Program-made: the position numbers and the translations under genes
Notes under the pieces: generated by a model
Seen by the model: the letters and a program-made list of their open reading frames with translations, nothing else
Databases searched by the model: none
Told to the model about the DNA's origin: nothing
Assembly: GCA_002471275.1 (NCBI GenBank)
Contig: DKPQ01000023.1
Location: forward strand, 62,001-126,000
DNA: 64,000 nt
Direction of reading: 5' to 3'
Source: Flammeovirgaceae bacterium UBA7330
Lineage (GTDB): Bacteria; Bacteroidota; Bacteroidia; Cytophagales; Cyclobacteriaceae
Shown: piece after piece, positions 54,013-62,667 of the stretch
Position numbering within the stretch: position 1 is the stretch's first letter
Layout: each line of letters opens with the position of its first letter

Positions 54013-57000
54013 ATGAAACCAAAACTTACCAAGTTTTTAAGGCAATTGCTGGTGCTACTGGCAATTGTTGCTTACAATGCGACTTACGCGGTTTCTACAG
54101 GTCAGCCTGGCCTGGAAGAGACTAAGCTAAGTCTGAATCTTCGTGAGGGAAAAGTCATTCAATTGATGAATGAAATTTCTGAGCGAACTGCATATAATTT
54201 CATCTACGAAGATGAAATTAAAGGTGAATTGAATAAAGAAATTCAATTAGAGCAAGGAAGCAACCTACAGGAAATCCTGAAAGAGATCTCCAAAAAATCT
54301 GATCTGGAATTCCGAGCTGTTAACAACAACATTGTTGTTAGAAAGCGCGCTGCAGTACAGACTGAGGTTGTTCCTACCAGCACTTTTCAGGGAACCAGAA
54401 TTACTGGTAAAATTGTCTCTGAAGAAGAGCCATCAGGATTACCTGGTGTAAACATCGTTGAAAAGGGAACAACAAATGGTACCGTAACAGATTTCAATGG
54501 TAACTACTCTATAGTTGTTGCTGACGCAAGTGCTGTATTGGTTATCAGCTCTGTAGGTTATGTGAACCAGGAAATCCCTGTAAGTAACCGATCAGTTATT
54601 GATGTAACCCTGGCTGCAGATGTCACTTCCCTAAGCGAAGTTGTGGTAACTGCACTTGGTATTGAGCGTGAGGAAAAGTCTCTTGGATACGATGTTGGAA
54701 GGGTAGATGGGGAGTCTTTAACTCAGGTATCTCAGGATAACGTGCTGAACTCTTTAGCCGGTAAAGTAGCTGGGGTAACGATCAACCAGACAAGTGGTCC
54801 TGGTTCTACTGTAAGTGTTACCATTCGGGGAGCATCTTCTTTGACCACGGACAACCAGCCGTTGTTCATTGTAGACGGGGTATTCATGGGTAACTCACTG
54901 AATAACGTATCTGAAAATGGTAGCGGCAACCAGGTGGATTATGGTAACGCCATCTCTGACATCAACCCGGATGACATCGCAGATGTTACTGTGTTGAAAG
55001 GTCCTAGTGCTGCTGCATTATATGGAACACGAGCTGGAAACGGTGTGATCATCATCACTACAAAATCCGGATCAAGATCCAAAAAAATTGGCGTATCAGT
55101 TTCTTCAAGTACATTGTTTGAAAAACCATACAGATATCTTGATTTTCACTACAAGTATGCCAATGGTGGAAGAAACTCTACACTTGATGAAGGATCTGCT
55201 TACTGGGGTGGTCCGGAACTGGATGCGGGAATCATTGCTCAGCAGTTTGGCTATGATCAGCCAACCGAGCTAAGATCATATCCCGATAACATGAAAAATT
55301 TTCTTCAAACAGGTATAACCTCAACAAATAACGTTGCGGTATCAGGAGGAAGTGAAAACGCTGATTTCAGGATTTCATATTCAAACATGTCCATGCAGGG
55401 TATGGTGCCTAATAGCGACAGATATAACAACAGTTTGAAAACCAACATCAACTACACGTTATTCGACAATCTTACCTTCAATGGTAATGTGACCCTTGCT
55501 AGAACCAATTCTAATGACATCCCAAGTATTGGGGATAGAAGAAACAACCCCGTTCAGGCAGTTTATGAGTCATCATACATTGATATAGCCCTTTTCGAAG
55601 ATTATTGGGAGCCTGGACAGGAAGGTGTACAACAAAGAAGATCTCCACGTGGTGATAACCCTTACTTCATTGCATATGGTATGTCTAACGGGTTTCAAAG
55701 AGACAGGATCTACGGTACACTTTCATTAGACTACAAATTAACAGATGACCTGTCATTGATGATCAGGCATTCAATGGATAGCTACAATGAAAGCAGAGAG
55801 TCCATTGTACCTTTTAGCGCAGACAGGATGCCTAAAGGACATTATTCTATTGCTGATATCTTCTTCCAGGAAAGAAACTCTGACTTCTTGTTATCATATA
55901 ATAAAGTAGCAAGTGACTGGGATATCAGTGTGTCTGGTGGTGGAAACATTATGAACAGACAGGGTGCCAGTTCAAGCATCAGCTCAGGTGGAGACCGAAG
56001 AAACGGATTGGTTGTTCCGGGACTGTACAATGTAAGTAACATTCCATTGGATAACATCAGCGTAAACAGCAGCCAAAGTGAAAAAGCTATTTATAGTTTG
56101 TATGCATTGGCTTCCATCGGTTATGCCGGTCAGATTTATTTGGATGTAACCGGTAGAAATGACTGGTCAAGTACACTTCCTGAAGCTAATAGATCATATT
56201 TTTATCCTTCAGCATCTTTAAGCTGGCTGGCTAACTACACTTTTGATCTTCCTGAAACCATCAACTTATTGAAACTTCGTGGTGGTTGGGCTCAGGTAGG
56301 TAACGATACTGATCCTTATCAACTGGAACAATCTCTAAGCCTCGGATCGTGGAATAGTCTGATCACTCAGGGTGTACCAGCTACACTTAGAAATCCAGAT
56401 TTAGTTCCTGAACAAAATACCTCCATTGAGTTTGGAGTTGATTTGAGCATGTACAATGACAGGGTAAGATTCAGTGGTACTTACTACACTATGGACAACG
56501 AAAACCAAATTTTCTCAGTGCCTCTTCCAAGATCATCAGGTTACAGCAGTAAGCTGATCAACGCTGGTTTGATCAATAGCCAGGGATGGGAATTCACTTT
56601 TGGTGGTACACCTATCAAAAATCCTAACGGAATCACATGGGATGTTGACTTCAACTTAACCAGAAACAGAACTACTGTTGAGGAATTGACAGAAGATCTG
56701 GATTTCATCCAAATCTGGAGTGAGAATGCCGGTGCATACTCTTTTGTAGGAGATAAAATTGGTGATATCTACAGCTACGGTATTGCTCAGGTACAAGATC
56801 CAAACTCACCATACTATCAGTGGCCAATCCTTGAAGGTGGTGGATGGATCAGACTGAGAGACGTTGAAGACTGGGAAAAAGTAGGAAACTTTAACCCTGA
56901 CTTCTTATTAGGTATGCAAACGAGGATTTCATACAAACAATTCACTGTGGCTGCAAGCTTTGACTGGAGAAACGGTGGTGAGTTCGTATCATACACTTAC

Positions 57001-57618
57001 CGATATGGAGAATCTGACTGGAGATCTAATCGCCAGATTGAGCAACTGATCCCTGGAGGTCTTTACTCTGAAAGTGAACTAGAAGCTCTACTGAAGTCTA
57101 ATCCTGAAGAATACATCATCCCTCAAGTAGGTAAGTACCCAAGAGTGGGTGGACATACTGCTGAAACAGGTGGATTTACACTTGGTGATGGTGGAACTGA
57201 CGGAGCCTTTATTCCTGGAGTTGTACAGGTAGCAGGAGCAGATACTCCTGATGACTACTCTGATGATGTCTACACTGAAAACCTGGGTGGTCCTGGTACC
57301 ATCTTCGCTCCTATTACAGATACTTATCCATGGAGCTATAACAAGAACATCACTTTCGATGCTTCATTTATCAAGTTGAGAGAGTTATCATTTGGGTACA
57401 GAGTTCCTAACCTTGGTAAGGGAGCCAACTTTGCTATCTACACCAGAAACTTAATGCTGTGGAATGCTGCTAAAATCGGTATCGATCCTGAAAGAGCTTT
57501 CCAGGCAAATGGCGGAACACAGGGTAACACGTCTAGTCAATTCAAGCAAGGGTTTGAGAGACAAAACGTAATGCCTTGGAGTTACTCAATTGGTTTCAAA
57601 ATGAACTTCAACTTTTAA
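54013..57618 (+). CDS. SusC/RagA-like TonB-dependent transporter with STN domain
   Basis: The 1201-residue outer-membrane protein has a signal peptide (to about residue 30). An STN domain (~35-110, LSLNLREGKVIQLMNEISERTAYNF) is followed by a CarboxypepD_reg-like domain (~128-205, GKIVSEEEPSGLPGVNIVEKGTTNGTVTDFNGNYSI). A TonB box EVVVTALGIE lies near 209 and a plug with RGASSL, QPLFIVDG and KGPSAAALYGTRAGNG follows. The beta barrel ends in aromatic NFNF. It imports glycan fragments with the SusD lipoprotein. The STN domain fits control by the adjacent FecR. Length is usual for SusC. Confidence 0.95.
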   Translation: MKPKLTKFLRQLLVLLAIVAYNATYAVSTGQPGLEETKLSLNLREGKVIQLMNEISERTAYNFIYEDEIKGELNKEIQLEQGSNLQEILKEISKKSDLEFRAVNNNIVVRKRAAVQTEVVPTSTFQGTRITGKIVSEEEPSGLPGVNIVEKGTTNGTVTDFNGNYSIVVADASAVLVISSVGYVNQEIPVSNRSVIDVTLAADVTSLSEVVVTALGIEREEKSLGYDVGRVDGESLTQVSQDNVLNSLAGKVAGVTINQTSGPGSTVSVTIRGASSLTTDNQPLFIVDGVFMGNSLNNVSENGSGNQVDYGNAISDINPDDIADVTVLKGPSAAALYGTRAGNGVIIITTKSGSRSKKIGVSVSSSTLFEKPYRYLDFHYKYANGGRNSTLDEGSAYWGGPELDAGIIAQQFGYDQPTELRSYPDNMKNFLQTGITSTNNVAVSGGSENADFRISYSNMSMQGMVPNSDRYNNSLKTNINYTLFDNLTFNGNVTLARTNSNDIPSIGDRRNNPVQAVYESSYIDIALFEDYWEPGQEGVQQRRSPRGDNPYFIAYGMSNGFQRDRIYGTLSLDYKLTDDLSLMIRHSMDSYNESRESIVPFSADRMPKGHYSIADIFFQERNSDFLLSYNKVASDWDISVSGGGNIMNRQGASSSISSGGDRRNGLVVPGLYNVSNIPLDNISVNSSQSEKAIYSLYALASIGYAGQIYLDVTGRNDWSSTLPEANRSYFYPSASLSWLANYTFDLPETINLLKLRGGWAQVGNDTDPYQLEQSLSLGSWNSLITQGVPATLRNPDLVPEQNTSIEFGVDLSMYNDRVRFSGTYYTMDNENQIFSVPLPRSSGYSSKLINAGLINSQGWEFTFGGTPIKNPNGITWDVDFNLTRNRTTVEELTEDLDFIQIWSENAGAYSFVGDKIGDIYSYGIAQVQDPNSPYYQWPILEGGGWIRLRDVEDWEKVGNFNPDFLLGMQTRISYKQFTVAASFDWRNGGEFVSYTYRYGESDWRSNRQIEQLIPGGLYSESELEALLKSNPEEYIIPQVGKYPRVGGHTAETGGFTLGDGGTDGAFIPGVVQVAGADTPDDYSDDVYTENLGGPGTIFAPITDTYPWSYNKNITFDASFIKLRELSFGYRVPNLGKGANFAIYTRNLMLWNAAKIGIDPERAFQANGGTQGNTSSQFKQGFERQNVMPWSYSIGFKMNFNF

Positions 57619-57638
57619 CAGACTGAATAGAAATCAAA

Positions 57639-59297
57639 ATGAAAAATATATTTAATAAACTAGGAGTGTTTTTCATAGCTACAGCAATTGTAATGTCAGG
57701 CTGTGATGAAACACTAACGGATCTGAATAAGAACCCCAATGCGATCAACCTGGAAGATGGTAACGTCAACCTGTTATTGCCTACAGTTCTTGGACCGACA
57801 GCCGAAAGCTACCTTGAAATGGGGCTGAATGAAATGGCTGGAGCGATGCAACATACACAAAAATCAGGCTGGGCTGGAAGCCACAACTATTACGAGTGGA
57901 GTGGTAGAGACTGGACCAGCTATTATGATCGTTTAAGAAACAACGATCTGCTAATTGCAAATGCTCAGGATAAAGGTTTCGCCTTCCATGAAGGTGTTGG
58001 ACTGACAATGAGAGCTTTTCTTTATGGCCAGATAGCTGACTACTGGGGTGATGCTCCATTCGCTGATGCTCTTCAGGGAGATGAAGGTACTCTTTACCCT
58101 ACGTTTTCTTCTCAGGAAGACATCTACAATGGCGTAATTGCTGATCTGCAGGCTGCTGCAGCACTTTTCGCCACGGGTGATGATACTTTCATTGATGAAA
58201 GTGCAGACTTGTACTTTGGCGGTGATATGGAAGCATGGGAGCGTTTTGCTAACTCACTGTTGATCCGATATGCTGTACGAATTTCTGAAAAGAGTTCTTC
58301 AGTGCAGTCAATCGTTGAAAGCGTAGTTGCAAGTGGTAAATACATCACTTCATCCAGCCAGGATGCAACCATGGATTACACAGGTGGTTCAAACGACCAA
58401 TGGCCGATCCAGTATGACAATGAGACAAGTTCTACAAGATACCAGGCTTGCGCAACCTTGATTGATCAAATGAATGCAACCAATGACCCTCGAATCAGTG
58501 TGTGGTTTGCACCTGTTCAGGTAAGATGGGTACAGGATTTGTTGGTTTCAGGAGCTGAGACTCAAATGAGAGTTGATGGCGTGTTGACTGATATCTATCC
58601 TGATTGGATTGATTACCGCGGAAGTACAGAAACTTTCACACGTCACTACAATCCTACTGATGTTACTTACGATGACAGTGAGTATGTTGGAATTCCTGCA
58701 GGGATTTTCCTTCCTGATGTGAACATCTTCAATGGTAATCCGGTAGGTGGTCAGGGAAGACACAATATCCACGTTTCGATGTTAACAGAAACTTTCATGG
58801 ATGGTCAGGCTACTGCTGGTGATATGCTGCAATCAAGGTTGGTTTCTGCAGCTGAGATGCATTTTACACTTGCTGAGATGGCTATCAATGGCTGGTCTGT
58901 TGGAGATGCACAAACTCACTATGAAGCTGGAATCGAAGCTTCATTGGAAGTTTGGGGCGTTGAATCTGAACTTGCCACATTCCTTGCCGAAGTTCCATTT
59001 GATGGTACAGTAGAACAGGTGATCACTCAGAAATGGGTAGCTTCATTTACTTCTGCTACAGAAGCATGGAACGATTATAAGAGAACTGGCTTCCCTACCC
59101 TATCTGTTGGAGCTGGTGCAGCACAGCCTGTTCCTGCTATCCGATTCGGATATGGAAGCGATGAGTTGAATAACAACACAACAAATGTAAATTCTGCCAT
59201 CGAAAACCTGGAGATCACCGGATTCTCAGGACAGCTTGGTAAGGACAGTCAGTATTCTAAGCAGTGGTTGCTTCAGGGAACTGGAAAACCTTTCTAA
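57639..59297 (+). CDS. SusD/RagB-like outer-membrane lipoprotein
   Basis: The 552-residue lipoprotein has lipobox MSGC (Cys22). SusD-type helical-repeat features include SGCDETLTDLNKNPNAI, GAMQHTQKSGWAG, AFLYGQIADYWGDAPFADAL, and LLIRYAVRISEKSSS, with a late EAWNDYKRTGFPTLSVG. The pattern matches the SusD_like_2 group. It sits over the SusC barrel and binds glycan. It begins 20 bp after the SusC stop and ends with a strong terminator at 59332, so FecR-SusC-SusD forms a unit. Confidence 0.95.
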   Translation: MKNIFNKLGVFFIATAIVMSGCDETLTDLNKNPNAINLEDGNVNLLLPTVLGPTAESYLEMGLNEMAGAMQHTQKSGWAGSHNYYEWSGRDWTSYYDRLRNNDLLIANAQDKGFAFHEGVGLTMRAFLYGQIADYWGDAPFADALQGDEGTLYPTFSSQEDIYNGVIADLQAAAALFATGDDTFIDESADLYFGGDMEAWERFANSLLIRYAVRISEKSSSVQSIVESVVASGKYITSSSQDATMDYTGGSNDQWPIQYDNETSSTRYQACATLIDQMNATNDPRISVWFAPVQVRWVQDLLVSGAETQMRVDGVLTDIYPDWIDYRGSTETFTRHYNPTDVTYDDSEYVGIPAGIFLPDVNIFNGNPVGGQGRHNIHVSMLTETFMDGQATAGDMLQSRLVSAAEMHFTLAEMAINGWSVGDAQTHYEAGIEASLEVWGVESELATFLAEVPFDGTVEQVITQKWVASFTSATEAWNDYKRTGFPTLSVGAGAAQPVPAIRFGYGSDELNNNTTNVNSAIENLEITGFSGQLGKDSQYSKQWLLQGTGKPF

Positions 59298-59331
59298 TTG
59301 CCAGGATTACAAAACTGAATTTAGCTTATAT

Positions 59332-59366
59332 AAAAAGCCATCCGCCGAAAGGTGGATGGCTTTTTT
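59332..59366 (+). terminator. Intrinsic terminator after SusD
   Basis: A 15-bp stem, AAAAAGCCATCCGCC (59332-59346) and GGTGGATGGCTTTTT (59351-59365), has a GAAA loop, one G-T pair and a trailing T run. It closes the FecR-SusC-SusD unit and could also act on the convergent 59764-61335 gene. Confidence 0.9.
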
Positions 59367-59467
59367 AATGGCGTCATCTTTTAAGAATTAACCTACCAGA
59401 TACTTCTTCAAACAAGTCGCGCGCCTCGTAACGGCAATAAGGCATTTCAAAGCAGTCAATACTTCAG

Positions 59468-59734
59468 TTCACAACAAATATTATTTTGTTCTCAACATAA
59501 AATATTACTTCTCAACAAATAAAATGCTGTTCACAACACTATAAACACATTTCTCAGCATATAAATGGTATTTCACAACAGACAATTAGCTTTTCACAAC
59601 GTTATGAAGAGGCAAAAAAATGTTGTGAAGAGTATACTTTATGTTATGAAGGAGTATAAAGTTGTTGTGAACTATCAGGCGAGTATTGGGAACATTTGAA
59701 TAAGTGTTGGGAACTACATGGTGGGTGTTGGGAA
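59468..59734. repeat. Symmetrical 14-unit, 21-bp phased inverted array
   Basis: The gap 59298-59763 has no gene; after the terminator it holds this array. TTCACAAC-type boxes start at 59468, 59489, 59509, 59530, 59551, 59572 and 59593. Their complement GTTRTGAA or GTTGGGAA starts at 59601, 59622, 59643, 59664, 59685, 59706 and 59727. Spacing is 21 bp throughout except one 20-bp step. The two halves meet head to head at 59600/59601 (TTCACAAC followed directly by GTTATGAA). Sequence between boxes is not conserved. It lies between convergent genes. Confidence 0.85.
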
Positions 59735-59763
59735 CTATATCTGATTGCCCAAAAGATAACCAA

Positions 59764-61335
59764 TCACCTCACCGTATTCTCCAGCACCAACATCGAAGGT
59801 CCTTGTTTGATCCATCGTTGGCCAAGACCTGTGGTATCCCCGGCAGCAATGAAAGCCACAAAAGATCCCAGGGCAATGTCGATATCACCATCGGCATCCA
59901 TATCAGCGGCATCCATCACGATCCAGCGACCCTGTGAAGCATTTTCAAAGCTGTAATCAGCAAATTCGAATAGTCCTGTGTTTTCCAGATAAACAAAACT
60001 TTCCTCTGGATGTCGAGCATAATCCGGAAAGAATGAAATGGCAGCAATATCAAGGTCACCATCCAAATCATAGTCGCGGGCCATCGCTTTGTAAGCTCCA
60101 TTTAACTGATAAAAGAATTTCTGATTAAACTGATTGTTTCCATCATTGAGATAGATGTAAATCCCATGATATTCCTTCAAAATAGGTGTTTGATCAGCAT
60201 TGTCACCACAGACATATAATATATCCAGGTCGCCGTCGCTATCAAAATCATGTAACTCGAAGTATTGAGAACCATAAAGAGGTAAAAACGAAAGAAGTCT
60301 AATTTCTTCAAACGATCCTCCTCCCCGATTCTTATACCAAAATAGTCCCTCGTCACCCTGCGCCATCAAAGCCAGAATGTCGGTCAGCCCATCCCTATCA
60401 AAATCAATCAATTCAGTTTTGATTGCTCCCGGCTTATTTCTGAGTACGTTCTTTTGATAACTTCCTCCCTGATTGCTAAACCATGACAACATACCTGTAA
60501 GGTTTCCATACTCACATACTACAATATCTTCCAGACCATCCGCATTGAGATCACCATACGACACATGGACTGGACGTTGCAGGTCTTCAATCAATATTTT
60601 AGCATTGCGAATGGGTTCTCCAGGTGCCTTCCGAAACAGTTTCAGGATATTTCCATCCGGAGCATCATGCGGATAGAGACTTTTTCCCACTGTCGCTAAA
60701 TACACCGTATCCGCCTTTTCGTAAAAATGAATAGGTGTGGTTTTCAGCTTTGTGTTAAATTCTTGTGCTGTCTTTCTATCGTAAAATGTCAGGTTACTGA
60801 AGTCACGTTTCCCATCTCCTATCACGAATCCTCTATTGTCATCAAGTATTTTGACCATGCTGGTGAGTGGTGGCCTATGTGAAAATGCGGAAACCTTTAC
60901 TTTGAAGTATTTTAAACCAATAGCAATCTTCTTTTCTCTAATGGGTGGGAAAATATCCTCAGGAGCATTTTCCAGATAATATGCTTTAATCTTATCCCAG
61001 TCTTCTTCTGCAATTAGCGGTTGCTCAGGATAAACGTTAGCTTTTCGAGCGATATCCCCTCCTATTCCTTCATCAAACAGGCTGTCGGGTTGATGATCTC
61101 CCTGATATATTCCTAACCGGTGTCCCATCGACGGCAGTATATCCTCCCGCCATATCTGTCTGGTTAACATAGCGGGAGGCACGAATGCATGGCAGCTACT
61201 ACAATGTTGTACAGCCAGAACATCCCCTGTCAGAACTGTAGCTTTTGGATAATTTTTATTGACCTGATCAGACCGTTCACTGCATGAACTGTAGGTTAAG
61301 AGGATTGAAAATGTTAATAGTTGATAAAATCTCAT
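59764..61335 (-). CDS. Lipoprotein with cytochrome-c-like heme motif and FG-GAP/VCBS repeats
   Basis: The 523-residue lipoprotein has lipobox YSSC (Cys18). A heme-binding CSSCH follows at about residue 45-49, in a short c-type cytochrome-like segment (~40-120). The remainder is FG-GAP/VCBS repeats with calcium-binding loops: DLNADGLEDIVV, DFDRDGLTDILAL, DFDSDGDLDILYV, DYDLDGDLDIAAI and DMDADGDIDIALG. These form a seven-bladed integrin-like propeller. A redox or glycan-binding surface role is possible; function unknown. It is convergent with SusD across the 21-bp array, and divergent from the next SusC block. Confidence 0.75.
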   Translation of the reverse strand: MRFYQLLTFSILLTYSSCSERSDQVNKNYPKATVLTGDVLAVQHCSSCHAFVPPAMLTRQIWREDILPSMGHRLGIYQGDHQPDSLFDEGIGGDIARKANVYPEQPLIAEEDWDKIKAYYLENAPEDIFPPIREKKIAIGLKYFKVKVSAFSHRPPLTSMVKILDDNRGFVIGDGKRDFSNLTFYDRKTAQEFNTKLKTTPIHFYEKADTVYLATVGKSLYPHDAPDGNILKLFRKAPGEPIRNAKILIEDLQRPVHVSYGDLNADGLEDIVVCEYGNLTGMLSWFSNQGGSYQKNVLRNKPGAIKTELIDFDRDGLTDILALMAQGDEGLFWYKNRGGGSFEEIRLLSFLPLYGSQYFELHDFDSDGDLDILYVCGDNADQTPILKEYHGIYIYLNDGNNQFNQKFFYQLNGAYKAMARDYDLDGDLDIAAISFFPDYARHPEESFVYLENTGLFEFADYSFENASQGRWIVMDAADMDADGDIDIALGSFVAFIAAGDTTGLGQRWIKQGPSMLVLENTVR

Positions 61336-61536
61336 TATCCGGGATAGCTAAAATTATGCTTAAACTTAAGTATCTTTATGATGTATGTAATTTATTAGTA
61401 AACCTTACCATAAATGAAAGCAAGAGGAAGTTTAACCTTGAATTGTATGAATCAAAATCATACCGAATGTTATCATGATGCTTCCTCAAAATTATTAAAT
61501 CATTCTGTCCCCGGGGCCTGCGTAAAATCAGGAATC

Positions 61537-61548
61537 ATTTACGTAAAT
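61537..61548. promoter_or_regulatory. Palindrome in the promoter region of the second SusC block
   Basis: The 374-bp gap 61336-61709 carries no gene. ATTTACGTAAAT is a perfect 12-bp palindrome, and CGTAA also occurs at 61521 and 61551, giving three copies within 35 bp. It lies about 160 bp upstream of the PKD lipoprotein. A transcription factor site is possible but unproven. Confidence 0.35.
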
Positions 61549-61709
61549 AGCGTAATAGTTATCTGGCATTTTTCTAAACTTTAATAGAATTTTTTAAAGA
61601 TCACAGCACTTTCAACTCACATTCAAACAGCTATGGTTCAAGAAAGATAAGTCCGCCTGAACCATTAACAAGAAACAGAACTTCTTAGACACTTTTTAAT
61701 TAAACATTT

Positions 61710-62651
61710 ATGAAGAAAAATCTACAGTTGTATTGCAGCTTTTTAGTGCTGTCTACAATATTTCTCGCATCGTGCAATGATGATGATGAGAGACCGGATT
61801 TACCTACAACCGCTTACATCCATTATAGTGTCGATGATAAGCAGGTAGCATTTACAGCTTTGGCCAACAATGTCAATTCCTATCTCTGGGATTTCGGCGA
61901 TGGCCAAACGAGTACGGAAGCAAATCCTGTACATATCTACGAAGAAGGTGGATATTACTCCATCTCATTGAGCGTTACAGGTGGAACAGGTGAGGCAAGT
62001 GATGATGTATACCTGGCCATCTCACTTCCCCCGTTTGAACTGCTAACCGGTGACCCTGCTACAGGAAATGGCAAGAAATGGAAGCTATCAAGCAGTCATG
62101 CTGCCGGTGGAGATTATTTTGCGTATTCTGATGCCAACTTTACAGTTGTCGATGATACACCCAAGCCACTTCCTGACGGGATCTTCTCCACAGAATTCGG
62201 AATGGGTGATATCTATGATGATGAATACACTTTCTTTCCTAACGGGACCTATATACATGACGTAAAGGAAGACGAAGCAACCTTTAGTGGGTATTTATAT
62301 CAGCAGGTAGCCAATGGTGGTGCTGACATTGTCAATGCTAATGGCGCAAGCTATGGATTATGTATTGCCAAATACACTCCGGATGCGGAGGCTACTTTTG
62401 AATTAACTGAAGGTACCAACTTTACTACACCTTCAGCTTTCGGATCAGGTGGTCAGATCACCTACAGTAATGTAAGCATGATTGAGTTTTCAGGTACTGA
62501 GTTTATCGGCTTTCATGATATGGAACGCAGAGTGATCCTGAATTCTATCTCTGATACAAGAATGCAATTGATCATGTTTATGCAGGGAAGTCCCAGTGCA
62601 ATTGGGTATAACACAAACGCACTTCTGCTATCCTTCGAAGTTGTAAACTAG
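61710..62651 (+). CDS. PKD-domain lipoprotein
   Basis: The 313-residue lipoprotein has lipobox LASC followed by NDDDERPD. The PKD domain (~30-105) has the typical WDFGDGQTSTEANPVHIYEEGGYYSISL. The rest (~115-313) is a beta-rich region (GKKWKLSSSHAAGGDYFAY, FSTEFGMGDIYDDEYTFFPNGTYIHDV) resembling surface glycan-binding proteins beside SusC/D pairs. No catalytic motif is seen. It lies 16 bp before the second SusC gene, so the two are probably co-transcribed. Confidence 0.8.
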   Translation: MKKNLQLYCSFLVLSTIFLASCNDDDERPDLPTTAYIHYSVDDKQVAFTALANNVNSYLWDFGDGQTSTEANPVHIYEEGGYYSISLSVTGGTGEASDDVYLAISLPPFELLTGDPATGNGKKWKLSSSHAAGGDYFAYSDANFTVVDDTPKPLPDGIFSTEFGMGDIYDDEYTFFPNGTYIHDVKEDEATFSGYLYQQVANGGADIVNANGASYGLCIAKYTPDAEATFELTEGTNFTTPSAFGSGGQITYSNVSMIEFSGTEFIGFHDMERRVILNSISDTRMQLIMFMQGSPSAIGYNTNALLLSFEVVN

Positions 62652-62667
62652 CCTAAATCAAAAACCA

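Noticed and set aside
59468..59734. The array as a CRISPR
   Set aside because: Boxes are 8 bp with variable sequence and a 21-bp period, inverted at the centre; there are no conserved repeats, spacers or cas genes.
61284..61478. A 64-residue frame on the plus strand
   Set aside because: Overlaps the start of the cytochrome/VCBS gene and has no features.
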